DNA of 64,000 nucleotides. It comes from Spirometra erinaceieuropaei (Eukaryota > Platyhelminthes > Cestoda > Diphyllobothriidea > Diphyllobothriidae). The stretch is from positions 449,946 to 513,945 of the forward strand of contig CACRXP010000182.1 of the NCBI GenBank assembly GCA_902702965.1, given 5' to 3'. Each line of letters opens with the position of its first letter. Position 1 is the stretch's first letter. Below the pieces are notes generated by a model that saw only the letters and a list, made by a program, of their open reading frames with translations, searched no databases and had not been told where the DNA came from. Shown here piece by piece: positions 35,236 to 48,501 of the stretch. The translations under genes were made by a program, and so were the position numbers.

Positions 35236-35354
35236 TTGCGGAAGCTAATTTTCGGACCGCGTATTCTGGCTGTCGAGTGTTAGGAAGTCCGACAGTACCA
35301 CTGAGACGTGGGCACTTTGCCCTGTCGTTTGCGATCGGGAATATAAATTTATGT

Positions 35355-35535
35355 AAAAAAGCATTACCGACCAGGACAAGGGAGCCTGGAGTGCTCATTT
35401 CTGGCTTATTAGCCGTCGTCAGCCAGTCATACCCAACCCCGAAGTGTGGAACACCTGGGGTTCGATCCCGCGACTGGTTGTTTATAAGTACAACGCCTCC
35501 AACCACTGAGCCACGGGGTCGTTGTCTTATCAGTT
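35355..35535 (-). repeat. SINE-B (tRNA-derived)
   Basis: The - strand reads CCCCGTGGCTCAGTGGTTGGAGGCG (A box), then CAGTCGCGGGATCGAACCCC (B box) and a body GGTTGGGTATGACTGGCTGACGACGGCTAATAAGCCAGAAATG. The head is tRNA-like and the unrelated body makes it a SINE. Confidence 0.7.
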
Positions 35536-35684
35536 GTGATCGGGAATATACAATGGTGGAGGACCGCTCACCGAAAGTTTTTACAGAACTCACTCGCCCA
35601 TTTGTGCCTTAGGGCTCTCTTTTGAGTCTAACCAGCAACCGCACAGCGATGCATGACATAGGCAGAATAGCATTACGACAGGAC

Positions 35685-35825
35685 GACGAGCCCGTGGTTC
35701 AGCAGTTAGAGGCGCTGAACTTCTAAACAACAAGTCGCGAGATCCAGCTCCAGCAGTTCCACAATTCAGAGTTGGGTATAACTGGCTGACTACGGTTAAT
35801 GAGTCAGAAATGGACATTCCAATCT
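35685..35825 (+). repeat. SINE-B (tRNA-derived)
   Basis: GAGCCCGTGGTTCAGCAGTTAGAGGCG, then GTCGCGAGATCCAGC and GTTGGGTATAACTGGCTGACTACGG. The + copy faces the - copy at 35355. Both are flanked by GTGAGCGG..CACAACGG blocks also found at 58601-58796. Confidence 0.65.
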
Positions 35826-35999
35826 CCCTGTCTTTGTCGGCATGGCTATTCTGCCCATATCATGCGCCGTTGTGAGGCTGCCGGTTGGGCTCGAGAGAGA
35901 GAGCCTATAAGGCACAACGGGACGGGTGATTTCCGGAAAACGATTGGTGAGCGGCCCCTCTGCCATACAGTTATGTCGACGTCGGTCAAGCTATAATGG

Positions 36000-37609
36000 C
36001 AGATGGTAGACAACGGAGCCTGGGAGGGGGGTTAGATTGATACAGAATAGTTTTGGGCATGCCTGCCTTCATTCAGCCAATCATAGCCCTGGCCACCTGC
36101 CGGGACCGGAAACACAAACATGTGCACAGACACACCTGGCGCAGCTGGTCCGCCACTGGGGTCTACCAGATGGGTCATTAGTCCTTCATCGAATCGAAGT
36201 TCATCGGTGTCTCTCAACCTGTCATTCTCTGTTGCTGCAGATCGTTTTCTGCAGAAGTCATTATTTCTGTAAGATGTTGCTGAAGACACAACGGTATTGA
36301 GAGTTAATGCAATAGTTCCACTAATAAATCAATTCACAGGCGGCTTTAATGTTACCCAACCAAAATCCATCATCCTGTCTCGTGTGATGCAATTCGGGAG
36401 GACGTTCCACGTTAGTAGGTTTCATGTCTTTAACTTATTTTCCATTTCACAAATTGGCAATTTTAATAAACACCGCTGCCAGGTACATATGTAGATTCCT
36501 TACTAAACCGCTGACTTTCAACGGCTTGTTAAGGACTTTCTCGCTAACTATGTCTTAAAAAATCTCGAAACCTCATAGCAGAACGCTGAATAACATGTTA
36601 TGACTGAGCTATGCTCAGTTAGTCAGAGGCCACTAGTCATTGCTCGCATGGCTTGAGAACAGTTAAACGTTCATTTAGTGCGGGCACCGTCCAAAACGCT
36701 ATTATTTCTGTTTTATTATTTACCGGCTTCTAATGTAACAAAACTTAAGTGATTTGGAGGGGGACCCGAGTTTCATTTGAAAACTCTGGGATCATAAAAG
36801 TGAGGGAAATAATATTATTACTTTTTGGAGTTCAACTGAAAGGAAAAGTTAGCGGGGGAAATTTCATATCCCATTTTTTCCAACCCTGCTCTGGTTATCA
36901 GTTGTCTAGGAAGAACCGTCACTCCTGACTTTTAATTCAATAAACTGATTATTCGACGCTTTGCACTCGTTTAACTAAACGAAGGTAGCGTTATGCGCTG
37001 GCAACTTTGATGCCCATATAACTGCGCAAATGTTCCCCAGCTCACGCTCTGAGACAACTAGCCTGGACGCCTGCGGGCGACCTGTCGACCAATGAAATTC
37101 AAGTTGCGCAGTGGTTGTCCATCGCCCGCGACCGAGTTCTAAATAATTACGAAATAGTCTTATAGGCTAATTAGTGGTCAGATTGAACGCCTACATGCCT
37201 CCAACCAAAAATACTTTATCATCGACCGATTTGCTGGCAGGGAAGCCTGGCCCCATAAAATGAGTAAGCCGATCAAATAAAGCGTCGACCGTGGTTTGTA
37301 CTTCAGTTTCAGGGCGTAAGTAGGTATGCACAGACTTCCGGTAACCTGAAGGCATGCATCACTTCAGATCAAGCCTCGGATGAAGATCAAAAGCGTCTTG
37401 ACATCCCACCAACTGCCTAAATTCGCAACACGAACCGGTATTCGTGCGAAAAAATTTTGGAAAATGCTAAATTGCGATTGCTTAGCGAGAACTCGAACAT
37501 AAATAGGTTGAGAAGGAAACAGTACCCCTTCAACAGAAACGTAATCCAGTCCGCTGTTAAGCGCAATGGGGTAGGAAAATCTGTTCGCCAGATAGCATTG
37601 ATGAGGAAT
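36000..37609. other. No recognised gene
   Basis: Short frames only and no recognised repeat, apart from possible decayed PLE RT sequence just upstream of 37610. Confidence 0.4.
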
Positions 37610-38230
37610 TTGGACTAATTCAGGACCTGCTTCGTGAGAACGGGTATCCCGACAGATTTATTGTAAGGAATTTTACCGAACGACCGGTAAAATCTATCAC
37701 TCGGACGTCGGTAAAGGAAACTCTGTTCCTCAAAGTTCCCATTCAAGGGGAAGTGCCGGGTGAAATCTAGAGAATACGCCTTAACCTTCCCGACAGCAAG
37801 AGTGTAGGTGTTGTGTTCGACAAACCGCACCGTGCGCGGGGAAGGTAAGGATAGTCTACCAGCTCAAACCAACTCCATGTGCATTTACTCCTTTTCTTAC
37901 TCCTGTGGAGCAAGCTACATTGGTCGTACGAGTCGGCGCCTATCCGCAAGAATGCGAGAACACCTGCCGACATGGCTGAGGAGAGGTGAAGTTAAGGGCA
38001 TACACAGCTCCATTCTCGCACACATGTTTGATTCTGGGCATCGTGTGGATGCCAACGAAGCCTTCCGTGTGATCTACAAGGTCCCGCCTAACTATCCTAA
38101 AAGACTGGATCAGCGATTACTGGCAGCAGCAGCAGCAGCAGCGACTGCCATTACAGAGGCCGATTCTGTGCGCGCAGAAGAACCTCTTGCATACTCCGCG
38201 TCTACCGTGGGCAAGGATCGATTAAATGTA
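37610..38230 (+). pseudogene. Penelope-like element 3' end: RT C-terminus and GIY-YIG endonuclease
   Basis: Reading across frames gives DLLRENGYPDRFIVRNF at the start (RT C-terminal region), one in-frame stop after VPGEI, then IYSFSYSCGASYIGRTSRR and LSARMREHLPTWLRRGE (37875-37995). This is the GIY-YIG nuclease core of PLEs in the CGA.YIGRT.R.L..R..EH form. Downstream come SSILAHMFDSGHRVD and EAFRVIYKVPPNYPKRLDQR. PLEs use this nuclease to cut target DNA. The same C-terminal block occurs on the - strand at 60640-60430. Most of the RT is missing. A (CAG)n run at about 38127-38147 encodes an Ala tract inside the frame. Confidence 0.75.
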
Positions 38231-38388
38231 TGCGGGTCTCTCCGCGCCCCCGTCCCCTCCTTTCCCCCCTGTGGCACGTCTCTACCTAACTCTCACTGTC
38301 ACTTACCGCCTCTTCTCTCCCTCCCCCCTTCACCTCTCTATTAACACTCTTTGTCTCTCCTGGGGACAGTTTGAGTTTCAATCACTTA

Positions 38389-39378
38389 CAATAGGTGGGC
38401 TAATGCATGAAATGTCAACCGAAATTCCGAAATGCGTTTTCGTTTCGAAAAGACTAATTAAGTAGGGTCGTAAAAGCAGTCAGCCTGCAACATAATTCTA
38501 TAATGTTTCAGTTACCTCAGGATGCCGGCTTTCGAAAGAACTTCATTCGGCTGCATGCAAAAAACTACACTCTGTAAAAATGACTACTTGATTAGCATGA
38601 TTTTTCTCCTTGATTTTCTATACCGATAAAAGTCCAATTATATCTCATGAAAAACCTGCTTAAAAATATTCATTCATTTGTTCATTCGGTAGACAATTAC
38701 GTCTTCTTCTAAGTTTATACTCGAAGGAGGGTAGTAATTCGGTTTAAAAAATTTCTAATTGTGGGACTTTTAAATACCGTGAAATGGCCGCTTATAAAAC
38801 GTCATGTCTCTGCATTTACCAAAGTAACTTGTCAAGTTAACGGTATGGATCAAATCTACTGCTTACTTTTATGAACCCTATATGGTCCCTCTTTATTACC
38901 GTAGAGAAATGTGTGGTTTTCCGTACGCGGAAAATATACGGCTTGTAGTTTGGAAACACTGAATCCAAGTGTGACGGTAAAGCGGATCCAAAATTATTCG
39001 GGAATTGGAAAACGTTTTAAAATCGAATTATGTCCCCCCTTCGAGTATACCATTAGAAGAAGGCGTAGTTATCTACCGAATGTGCAAAGGAATGAATATT
39101 TTTCAGGATGTTTTTCAGTAGATACAATTGGACTTTTAGGGGCATCGAAAATCAAGGAGAAAAATTCATGTAACGTAAGTAGTCATTTTTTATAGAGTGC
39201 CGTTTTTGCATGCAGCCGAAAGGAAGTTCATTCGAAAGCCCACACCCTGAGCCAACTGGATCATTATAGAATTATGTTGCAGGATGACCAGTTTTTCAAC
39301 CCTTCCTAATTAATCTTTTTGAAACAAAAACGTATTTCGGAATTTGGGTTGACATTTCATGAGTTAGCCCCCCTACTG
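38389..39378. mobile_element. MITE-1 copy 1 (palindromic, TA target)
   Basis: Left end CAATAGGTGGGCTAATGCATG, right end complement CAGTAGGGGGGCTAACTCATG. TA precedes the left end; the right-hand TA has become CA. The two arms pair across the whole element (about 990 bp) with a centre near 38890. No transposase frame, so non-autonomous. Confidence 0.85.
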
Positions 39379-39929
39379 CAATATCACCCTTTTTACGCGT
39401 AAGGTATCGTGGGAGCAACGGTAATGGGAAATGTCGATTTGCTGATCGCAACATTTAAAGATATTTTGCACGTGCGTCTTTTGATATTGCTCAATAGGCC
39501 ACACCAGTGTTTCGTAAACTTCAGTTCCACCCGCCCATCTACGAATAGTCCGGCAAGTTCCACGCTAATAGTTGTCAACAGAGGGTCATTTGCCTTAATG
39601 ACCTGTTCTATTCTGGTTCGCAGGCTAATAAAACGGGTCTGCATGTAGACCTCGTATCAGCACACTTGGAAAAAATCGATATACTTTTATGTTCAGTCGA
39701 CGGCAAATACTGCCATCCGGTGGTGCATCGTCTTTAAATGTTTCCTCCCTTTTCCATCACACACTGAATTATATGTTTTCCCCATCGAAGAAATGTTGTG
39801 TGTTATCCTCGAGTTAGTTATAGTTTATTGTGAAGTCCCTAGGTCTCCTTGGACAGTTTTTTTCCAGCTTCGTAATCTTTTAGAGTAACAGACTTTTATG
39901 CGCATACAGTGAGTGACCGATCCCGGGAA

Positions 39930-40138
39930 ATTTTGACCGAAATTCTGAAATACGTTTTCGAATAGGAAAGACTACTAAGGTGGGGTTGCAATACTGATTA
40001 CCGTGCGACATAATCCTATAATATTTCAGACTTGTCTGGAGGTTGCCTTTTGAATGCACTTCTTTTCCATCTCCTGTAAATTCCGCATTCGATAAAAATT
40101 GGTTACTTAACTATCATGCATTTTCCCTTTGCTCTTTG
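39930..40138 (+). mobile_element. MITE-2 left-arm fragment
   Basis: GACCGAAATTCTGAAATACG, then AAGGTGGGGTTGCAATACTGATTACC and TTTGAATGCACTTCTTTTCCATCTCCTGT match 22110-22260. It ends at the TTTGCTCTTTGATAGG block. Confidence 0.6.
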
Positions 40139-40877
40139 ATAGGTTTATTACCTTCATTGTCACTGTCGGACTCCTCCCCCCCCTCGCCCTCCTACTCACA
40201 CACCCCGCTTGTATGAAAGGGCGAACCGTAATCGATTTCTCTTATCGCTCACACGTTTTACCTTGTACCTCGTTCCCATATAAATGTACCGGCTCGATGA
40301 GGATTTGTAGGAAACACGCGTATGCATGCCAAATCGTCTTCTAAACAGCGAGTCATGCAGCGTGGCTTGTCAGCCTTGTGTGGAGAATCTGTTCTGCTAA
40401 CCCCGTAGAGTGCTAGTTTCGAGGCAAGGCAATTAGTTAACCTTTGATATTTTCTGTCCTCAGTAATATGACGTGGATTGTTTTGCCTCAATGACACTCA
40501 AACAAAATTACCCTTGATAGGCCATTTTCGAGGAGACTACATCTCAAAATCTGAGTTAAAAGATGGATATGCTTTCGAGAATTTTTGAGATGCTCGCCCC
40601 GGGTGGGTGTTTAACATTGGGCAGCCGTTTTGTCCACTCCTATCATGAGAATTTTTTCCATTTTCAAGCAGGAATTTGACCACCTACATTGCAGATAATT
40701 AATTTTATTAATCGCCTATTTTTCATCCGCCGACTACGACCACACAGCTTGAAAGAAATGAAGCTTCGTGCTAGCCCCACTGATCAACACTCAAAAAATC
40801 TGCATTTCTCATCCCTCTTGGATTGTAACATTTTGGAAAGCTTCGCTGGCTATGCCGACTATCTGGAGAAGTGCCAT

Positions 40878-41792
40878 CGCATGAAATGTTAATCTGAATT
40901 CTGAAATTTGCTTTCAATTCGAACAGATTACTTAAATGGGATTGTAAAAAGGGATTATCGAACAAAATAGTTCCAAGGCATTTCGGTCAAGCCAGGATTC
41001 CAGCTTGTAAATAAGCCGTTTTTGGCCGGTCGCCAAAAACAAAGCTCTGTGAAAATGGCCATTTAGATAGCATGAATTTATCCCGTGGACCTTCATTATC
41101 TTCATAATTTCGGATATATTATGTAGAAAAAGTTCGTAAAAATGTTCCTTCCTGGTAGCAAATTACGTATTCTTCAAATTCTTTACATGGAGAGAAAGTA
41201 TCTATCGGTTTTAAAGGACTTTCAAGTTCCCGAATAACTTCGAAACCGACCTGTCGCTATAATTGCATTCAGGGTTACTAAACTACATGCTGTATACATT
41301 CCGCCAGGCGAATATCGCATATTTCTGTATGCTGTTAGGAAAATTTCGCATTGCGCTCATAAAGTTGTGCGATGGATATGCACTAGATTGTATACTTTAC
41401 AAGTAGCATTAATAAACATGTTGATGCAATTATGTATGAATGGACACTTTACGGTCTTAAAAATTTTCATAGCTAGAAACTTTTAGAAGCGACAAATACC
41501 CTTTCTTTGAATATGAAATTTGAAGAAGACTTAATCTGCTGCTAGATGAGTACAAGGAAGAATGTTTTTCTACACGTTTTCCACGAAATATTATGGAGTT
41601 TTTTGAGCGTCGGAAGTCTATGGGAAAAATCATACTACTGATGTAAGCATTTTTTAAACAGTGTTTTTTGCTGACGGCCAGTAAAAAATTTGTTTGAAAG
41701 CCGATATCCTTGCGCGACTGAAATATCTTAGGATTATGCTGTACGATAATTAGCATCACAGCCCTAGTTGAGTAATCTTTTGAAATCTAGAA
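40878..41792. mobile_element. MITE-2 copy, near full length
   Basis: Left arm from GCATGAAATGTTAATCTGAATTCTGAAATTTGC, right arm to GTTGAGTAATCTTTTGAAATC. Both termini are eroded. Internal pairing is seen between 41100-41220 and 41500-41620. No coding capacity. A CT-rich run follows at 41793-41815. Confidence 0.65.
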
Positions 41793-41815
41793 CACACTCT
41801 CTCTCTCTCCCTCTA

Positions 41816-43305
41816 AGAACATACACGTTCTACGCTATTCGAGGGCAGGTTTCTGAAGTCTATTTATAAAACCTATTAACACAACCACGATGTGTTTTGA
41901 GAATTTGTTGCAGTGATAGGACAGAGGTCATTAGATTTAAGTGATAAAAGTATAAATGACCGCTTCACAGTCAATGCCCACAGTCCAGGCATTCATGAAG
42001 GATTTGGCCTTCCCGCCTCCGATTGTGTTTATGTTCACTGAGACTCAAGTTCAAGGCTTTGTCAACAACCTAGCGCCCACTCCTACCGTCTGCAGCCCCC
42101 ATCCAATTCCTTCGTGTTTACCCGTCGGTCAATTTTGACATAGCGAATGCACTGTCAAAAGGCTAGATTGGTACGAACACAGCCAAAGCGAGATCGAGCT
42201 TTTAAGCGGGGATAATATAAACTCATTGTGATGGTCGAGAAAGTGCGAACTTTAAGCAGAGCCCGGGACTGCGCTTTGTACGTCCTCAAAACAATGCTGG
42301 AAGTAGCATTTCACCGAGACGGGTTGTTCCTCTACTCCACGTGGAAGTGGCGCCTCACCGGGACGGTTGTGGGTAGGGAGATGCTCATTCTGCTTTGTCG
42401 TACGGTTTCGGCCCAAAAATCTCACCGGCGGTCATGTGGTGATAGGCAGTCCGTGATCGAGAAGTGTCGAGGTAGCTCTGATGCGTCATCCCTCCGGCTT
42501 GCGAGGACTCTATGGTTTTGGCCCCCCTGTCACATTGTGTGGAAAAGAACTTACTATTCTCATCAGTGGTTTAAGAGCGCTCTTTACAGATTTGACCAGT
42601 CATGGCTTTCTCGGAGGAGCGGTCTCGACCCAACAAGTCCGGTTCGACCCAACAGTGATCGTGAAATTGGACTTCGGAGCAAACTAAAAACCCCAGTACG
42701 AAAGTTGGGGAAACTTCTGGTTATCCTAACTCCCCGCGGTTGCCTATTGCGACAGCAGAAAATCCGCAAAAAACATGACTGGGCCTTTAACCTCTGCCTA
42801 TGGTGAGAACATGGATGGACTGCTCCTAGGTATGCAACTGCTTGAAAAAGGTAGTCTGTTAAAACAGCCCTCGGGAGATCGCCACCTTGCACAGCTGGAA
42901 GACTTTTACAAAAAATGGAACTAAAGCATCGGGGACAGTTTGTTTTATCAAAACTGCGCTAAAGAGTCAGATTCTCCAGATCTATTTAGTAGCCAAGTTG
43001 CCTCAAGTTAAGTTTTCCCAAAAAACTAACAAGATCTGGGTTAGAGCAGCGAATCGACTGCTTTGGGGCCTTGGTTAAGTCTCATTCATAGCACAACATC
43101 CGGCGATGTGTGACGACGCTGATGCCTGCGCAACATCCGGTCGCATTGCTGATGTGTAGGCAATAACAGAAGCTTTGCTTCCCGTCCGTTCTAATAACCT
43201 ATACTCGATCGGTGCTGAAAGCATAGGATCTGCCTGCGAATGAGGGACCCCTAGGTATCTCACTGCCCTCTTGATAGGATCTGGACGGGTATGCAGGCTG
43301 ACCTG
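41816..43305. other. No recognised gene
   Basis: The 192-codon + frame at 42228-42806 and the overlapping - frame at 42584-42892 show no known domain. Confidence 0.35.
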
Positions 43306-44386
43306 TAGTAGGTGGGCTAACTCATGAAATGTCAACCGAAATTCCGAACTGAGTATTCGTTTCGAAAAAGACTAATTAAGTAGGGTTGTAAAACTAGTCA
43401 GCCTGCAACATAATTCTATGATATTTCAGTTACCTCAGGATGCTGGCTTTCGAATGAACTTCCCTCCGGCCGCGTGCAGGGATAAGACTCTGCAAAAAAT
43501 GTCTACTTGAGTGGCATGCATTTTTCTCATTGATTTTCGATACCCCTAAGAGTCCAATTATATTTTATGGAGAACGCGCATAAAGATATTCACTCCTTTG
43601 CTCATTCGGTAGATAATTAAGTCGTCTTCTAATTTTATGCACGTAGGAGGGATATAATTCGGTTTTAAAAAAGTTTACCGATTCCCGAATAATTTTGAAC
43701 CCGCTCTACCGTCACATTTGCATTCGTGGTTTCCAAACTACAAGCCGTATATTTTCCGCGTACGGAAAACCACACAGTTCTCTATGATAATAAAGGGGGA
43801 CCATATAGGGTTCATAAAATTAGGCAGTGGATTTGATCCATATTGTTAACTTTACGAGCCACATTGGTAACTGCAGAGACATAACGATTTATGAACGGCC
43901 ATTTTACGGTGTTTAAAAGTGCCACGATTAGAAACTTTTTAAAGACCGAATTATTTCCCTGAAATCCTGAATCCAAGAGTGACGGTAGAGCGGGTTCAAA
44001 ATTATTCTGGAATTGGGAAGATTTTTAAAAACCGAATCATGTTCTTCCTTCGAGTATAAGATTGGAAGAAAGCGTAATTTTCTACCGAAAGAGCAAAAGA
44101 ATGAATATTTTTATGCCTGTTTTCCAAGAAATATAATTGAACTTTAGGGGCATCGAAAATCAATGAGAAAAATTAATGTTACATAAGTGGTCGTTTTTTA
44201 CAGACTGTAGTTATCGCATGCAGTCAGAAGGAAATTCATTCGAAGGCCGGCATCCTGAGATAACTGAATTATCATAGATTTATACTGCGGACTGATGAGT
44301 TTTACAATCCCACTCAAGTAATCTTTTCGAAACGAGAACGCATTTCGGAATTTCGGTTGACATTCCATGAGTTAGCCCACCTACTG
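43306..44386. mobile_element. MITE-1 copy 2
   Basis: Left end TAGTAGGTGGGCTAACTCATG, right end complement CAGTAGGTGGGCTAACTCATGG, with TA on the right and TG (a mutated TA) on the left. It is about 90 bp longer than copy 1 because the block around AATCCAAGAGTGACGGTAGAGCGGGTTC is present in both orientations near the centre. Confidence 0.85.
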
Positions 44387-46284
44387 TACGCCCCGTTGCT
44401 CCGACGGAGTGTAGAGAATTATGAGCAGGACGGTTAGCGCATTTTAAAACGGAGCTTTAACATTTTAAGCACACAGAGGCTTGGATGGTGAGAAGCTGAG
44501 ACGGCGATGCGGGGTGGGTCAGGTGGCAGGGCAGATAAAATGCGAAAAAGAACGGAAAAGCACGTAAAGGATGAAGATTACGGCCACCTCCGTCTACTTG
44601 GAATGGCATCAAAGTATCGTTAGACGCAATGTACGAAGACGATAGAGCACGGAACATTTTCTATGCTTCTACTACGCTATCTTCTTAGTTGCGTGGAGGG
44701 TTGAGAAATACTGGACACTTACTCGGGGCGTAGACTATAAATAGAGTGAACAGGATTATCCGTCTGTGTCTGAAATACTTTCAAAAACTCCATATCGCGT
44801 ATGAGGTGTGTGCACAACGTCACCGGTCAATCCATTTGGAAACTGATGATGGGCATGATGGTATGCCCAGCCAGAAATTTTGCCGTCTGCAACGCCAGAC
44901 CGTCATTCGGGAGGACAACCCCTTGATGTAGTTTAGGAAGAGAAACAACCCGGGCTTGGACCTCTGCTGAACACCCTCATGCAACGTGGGCTCACGAAAC
45001 ACAGCTTTCCGAGCTCTCAGGTGGAAAATCCCGTAACTTAGAAGGCAGTTAATCGCAGCTCCAGGTGAACCATGCTAGTAAATATCCTCAGTGAATTGTT
45101 TGTGGTTAATTATGCCGAAGTCCTACTGAGGTCAGTAAGGGCAGAATCGCATGTTCCATTCTGTCCCGAATGGTTGTTGTAGTTAGTCTTGTGAAGTATG
45201 ACCGGCCCCCAAGGAAGCTGCGTTACCTGGTACTCACAAGCTCCAGCAACTTCAGGAAGTCGTACGCCACACAGGCAAGATGGACTAGACGGTGGTTTGC
45301 AGTAAACCACTCAGACCCTTTCCAGGGTGGACGGCTAACTAGGGTTCGCGCATCAAATCAACTGGGATGACAGCTGCCCTATGACTGACGTTAAATGACG
45401 CAGAGGGGCAGTTTGGACTGAGGAAAGGGATTTCGCGAGGGATGAAGTCTAAGAAGGGCGATACTACAGTTTAATTTGTGTCGAGGTCCAGTAGGTGCCT
45501 CACCACGCTTGCCTGTTCAGTTACCAAGTCTGCCATTAGCAACACCATCTCGGAGATCTAAACCTGTGTGGACGTTTGTTCGTCTAACTCGAACGTCAGA
45601 GTTTGTAGAAAGCGTCTACCCTTTGATCCGTATGCAGATGCCACTGTTACTTCCAGGCGCAGTTATGTACCGGTTGTTTTTCACGTGCCTACGGACAGAA
45701 TAACAGTATGCATCCGGCTCAACTGTACCTGAACCACCTAGTCTGCCTTCGTATATGGTCCGGCTACATCGTATCAGGGTGGTGACCTGATTTTTCATTC
45801 TCGCGCGTACCTACGAACGTTGCTCCGCTACTTCTGCCTTAGAGCTTGCTGTCAAAGCTTATTTCTTCCAGCAGCAGGCTGTTGTGCCTTCGTAGAATCC
45901 ACAGGCGACTGCCTATTGGCAGTTTGGTCATTTTTTGAACATATGGGAGCCTACGACAACTCTGTTCGCTTTGATGAGAATCCATCCTCCCCCTGCATCT
46001 GGCATTGTAAAAGCCGTAGTCCCTGAAACTTGACTATCCGAGCTTCGATATAGCCTGCTGTGCTGGACGGCAACACTGATGGACAGAACATGATCGCTAT
46101 CATTTGGTTAATGATCTGGAACGTTTAAAAACGTCTCCTTGGTCGGTCGGTAAGAAAACCAGATAGAGGAAAGGTGGAGGCTTATTTGGAAGAAATAGTG
46201 TGGAACAGCTGAATCGATTTAAGTAATTACTAGGGGTTACGTGGTCAATCGCGGCCGCTTTTGACGGTGCAGGCGTCCGAGATG
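44387..46284. other. No recognised gene
   Basis: Only short frames on both strands; no repeat shared with the rest of the window was noticed. Confidence 0.35.
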
Positions 46285-46430
46285 CCAATTTACATGGTGA
46301 CATTCTGGCTTAAATGGAATATCTCGGGATTATTTCGCATGATACTCTATTGCAACCCCACCTTCGTAATCTTTTCCAACAAAAATCAAATTTCAGAATT
46401 TCAACTGATATTTAACGAGGTATGTCACCA
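46285..46430 (-). mobile_element. MITE-2 terminal fragment
   Basis: CGGGATTATTTCGCATGATACTCTATTGCAACCCCACCTTCGTAATCTTTTCC and AAATTTCAGAATTTCAACTGATATTT match the right arm of MITE-2 (22930-23020). Confidence 0.55.
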
Positions 46431-46727
46431 AATACACCTCCACAGTGGATTTACTAAATGAGCTTAGTATCCACCAAAGTGCCAAAGGCTGCCCCGAGGT
46501 TACTTTGCCTACTTGATCTTACATGAGGTTTTACCGCCCAGTACATTATTTTCTAGCCTCAGCGGCTACTGTCGCTAGTGGACAGCCTTGTATGTTCGCA
46601 GTATTAAGAAGTACAGTGATCTGATTCATGTGCCCGTCTGCAGCTGGATGAATTTCCTCCGTTGCTCAAACACCCCGCACGTTGTCTTCCTGGCTGCGAA
46701 CGGCTTTTTGGGCTTGGTCGGGTCCAG

Positions 46728-46867
46728 GTGCGGGAGGATGGAGTGCGGTAGATGCAGCGAAAGTCTGCCACCACCATAAATTAATTCACGCGCAAGTCAC
46801 CGTTCCTGCTCCAACCCTGCCTTCGAGCACGCGGACCACATAATCGATAGTAATGGTCGAATTGTAG
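46728..46867 (-). repeat. Dispersed repeat R1, - copy (partial)
   Basis: GGTCCAGGTGCGGGAGGATGG, then GTGCGGTAGATGCAGCGAAAGTC and ATTCACGCGCAAGTCACCG: complement of the R1 middle and 5' part, ending at CGAATTG. Confidence 0.65.
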
Positions 46868-46964
46868 TGGGTGTCCGGCAGGCGCTATCGGAAATGCGCA
46901 CTCAGAGCGCAAACTGGGATCTGTCACCGCCCTTCTTCTCTTGTGGTATAAAATCCTGGGCAGT

Positions 46965-47199
46965 GACCATTGTGGACCAGGAGGTATGATGGCACGCCTC
47001 GATGCGAGTTCACACCGTGTCACGCCCCCTTTCGCCTACGGCCTTCTTTACAGTCTTGACACCGGATCCAGGTGAGAGAGGAGAGACGAGTGTGGCAGAC
47101 GCTGTACAAGTCCACTATCACTACAAACTAACCCACACGCAAGTCATCGTCACTGCTCTCACCTTGCTGTGGACATCATCGACAACGACGGTCGAACTG
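46965..47199 (-). repeat. Dispersed repeat R1, - copy
   Basis: Reads as the complement from GTGGACCAGGAG through ACACCGGATCCAGGTGAGAG and CACACGCAAGTCATCGTCAC to GACGGTCGAACTG, nearly the full unit. It stands in tandem with the previous copy. Confidence 0.7.
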
Positions 47200-47944
47200 T
47201 CGTGTGTCCAGGTGCTTTGACTGTTGCCTAGCACGCAGTGCTTCTGAGTCAGAAGCAGCGAAGACAATGGACTCACAGGGACCCGAATATTGCAGTCTCA
47301 TAGCCATATGAGCGTTAATTACTTTCAGGGGAGAAATCAATCACCCGCCTCCGTTAATTGGCGAAAATGACATTGTAGCGCGTACTGTCGAGAGATAACA
47401 GGCTGAATGTCGTGAAATCCACCACTTGAGCTCAAGTTACTCTACAGACCAGTGTGCGCAAATTCGGAGATCGCGAATCCTACATCTAGTGCTAAGATCA
47501 CTTTCCTACCGCGATTCCAAAGAAGTGTACCATAATAAGACGCGGTCAGAGGATCTATTCGGGCTAGGACTGACAGAACGCGTCACTTGTACCGTAACGA
47601 GCCCCAACCGTCGGCAAAAGTTGTACATTCTCCTCTAGTGGCGGCAGGCCAGGTAGTCTAAAAGGAAACGGGGCTCCCGTAAACATCCTGTTTGCGGATT
47701 TGGAGGGAGCATTTTACCGAGTGGCTCAAACCACCAGTCCCGGTTGGCTCTCTCATCTGAATGAGTCTGTCGTAATAGTTTCTGAAGAACCCTTGTTAGG
47801 ACAGCAAGTGTAACTTAAACTTGGACGTTAGTGTCGAAGAACAGAAGATGGGTGTGGTCGAACTTCAAAGTACGTATTAAAGAGGTAGAAAAATAGATCT
47901 GTCTCCCTCTCTATAAACATGTATGTACAATTTAGTATGTAATC

Positions 47945-48501
47945 TCAGACCACTCGAAGCTGCGGATACGGCGGCACAACTAGATAAACTTCTCCGGTCC
48001 CCGAGTTACTCGCAGTGCCGAGTTTTGTCTTGCGTAGACGCCATGGCGCCTGGCGTCTTCCCATTGGACAGCTGTGCACCAATGCCAACTGCAGAGGCCG
48101 CAGGAATCCCGGAGAGGTGAACCAATTGGTCAAAGCCTGACCAAGGGCATTCTCTTCGTTGGGGGTATGCTGAATACCTGCGGTCTCCTTACTCGGAGGC
48201 TGCCAGGTCCAGACCATGTAGCCCAGGCGCATGACGCTTTGTAGCAGATCTAGGGTCATGGAGGGGGTTAGACCCAGGAGTAACGACAAGCGGTCCAGTT
48301 GCTCCCGATAGGGCAAAAGGTTCTGACGACTGGAGGTGTTTCTGACCATGGAATCGGGATAGAAAGTTGAAGACGCGTTAGCAGCACCTGTGTCTGGCTG
48401 TTTTGGACAAAAGTCTGCTGTGTCAAAGGTGATAATCCCGGCTGCAGAGCCGTCAGAGACGAGACACTTTAGCAGAACGCTGGCGATTGGGCTGCTCGAG
48501 G
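47945..48501 (-). CDS. CTC1: CTC1-like terminal exon
   Basis: Acceptor tttatgcctacag/CC, then an open frame to a TGA at 47945 (184 codons). It carries SPIASVLLKCLVSDGSAAGI, SLLLGLTPSMTLDLLQSVMR, NWFTSPGFLRPLQLALVHS and YLVVPPYPQLRVV at the very C-terminus. These align in order with the last OB fold of vertebrate CTC1. A possible internal donor (CCGA/gtaagg) would lead to an early stop in another frame and lose the conserved TSP.FLRP and C-terminal blocks, so the unspliced reading is preferred. Confidence 0.75.

Noticed and set aside
39393..39644. 83-codon - frame beside MITE-1
   Set aside because: Reads like protein in places but has no motif and an equally long + frame overlaps it.
42228..42806. 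192-codon + frame
   Set aside because: No recognisable domain and an overlapping open - frame of similar quality; no splice or homology support.
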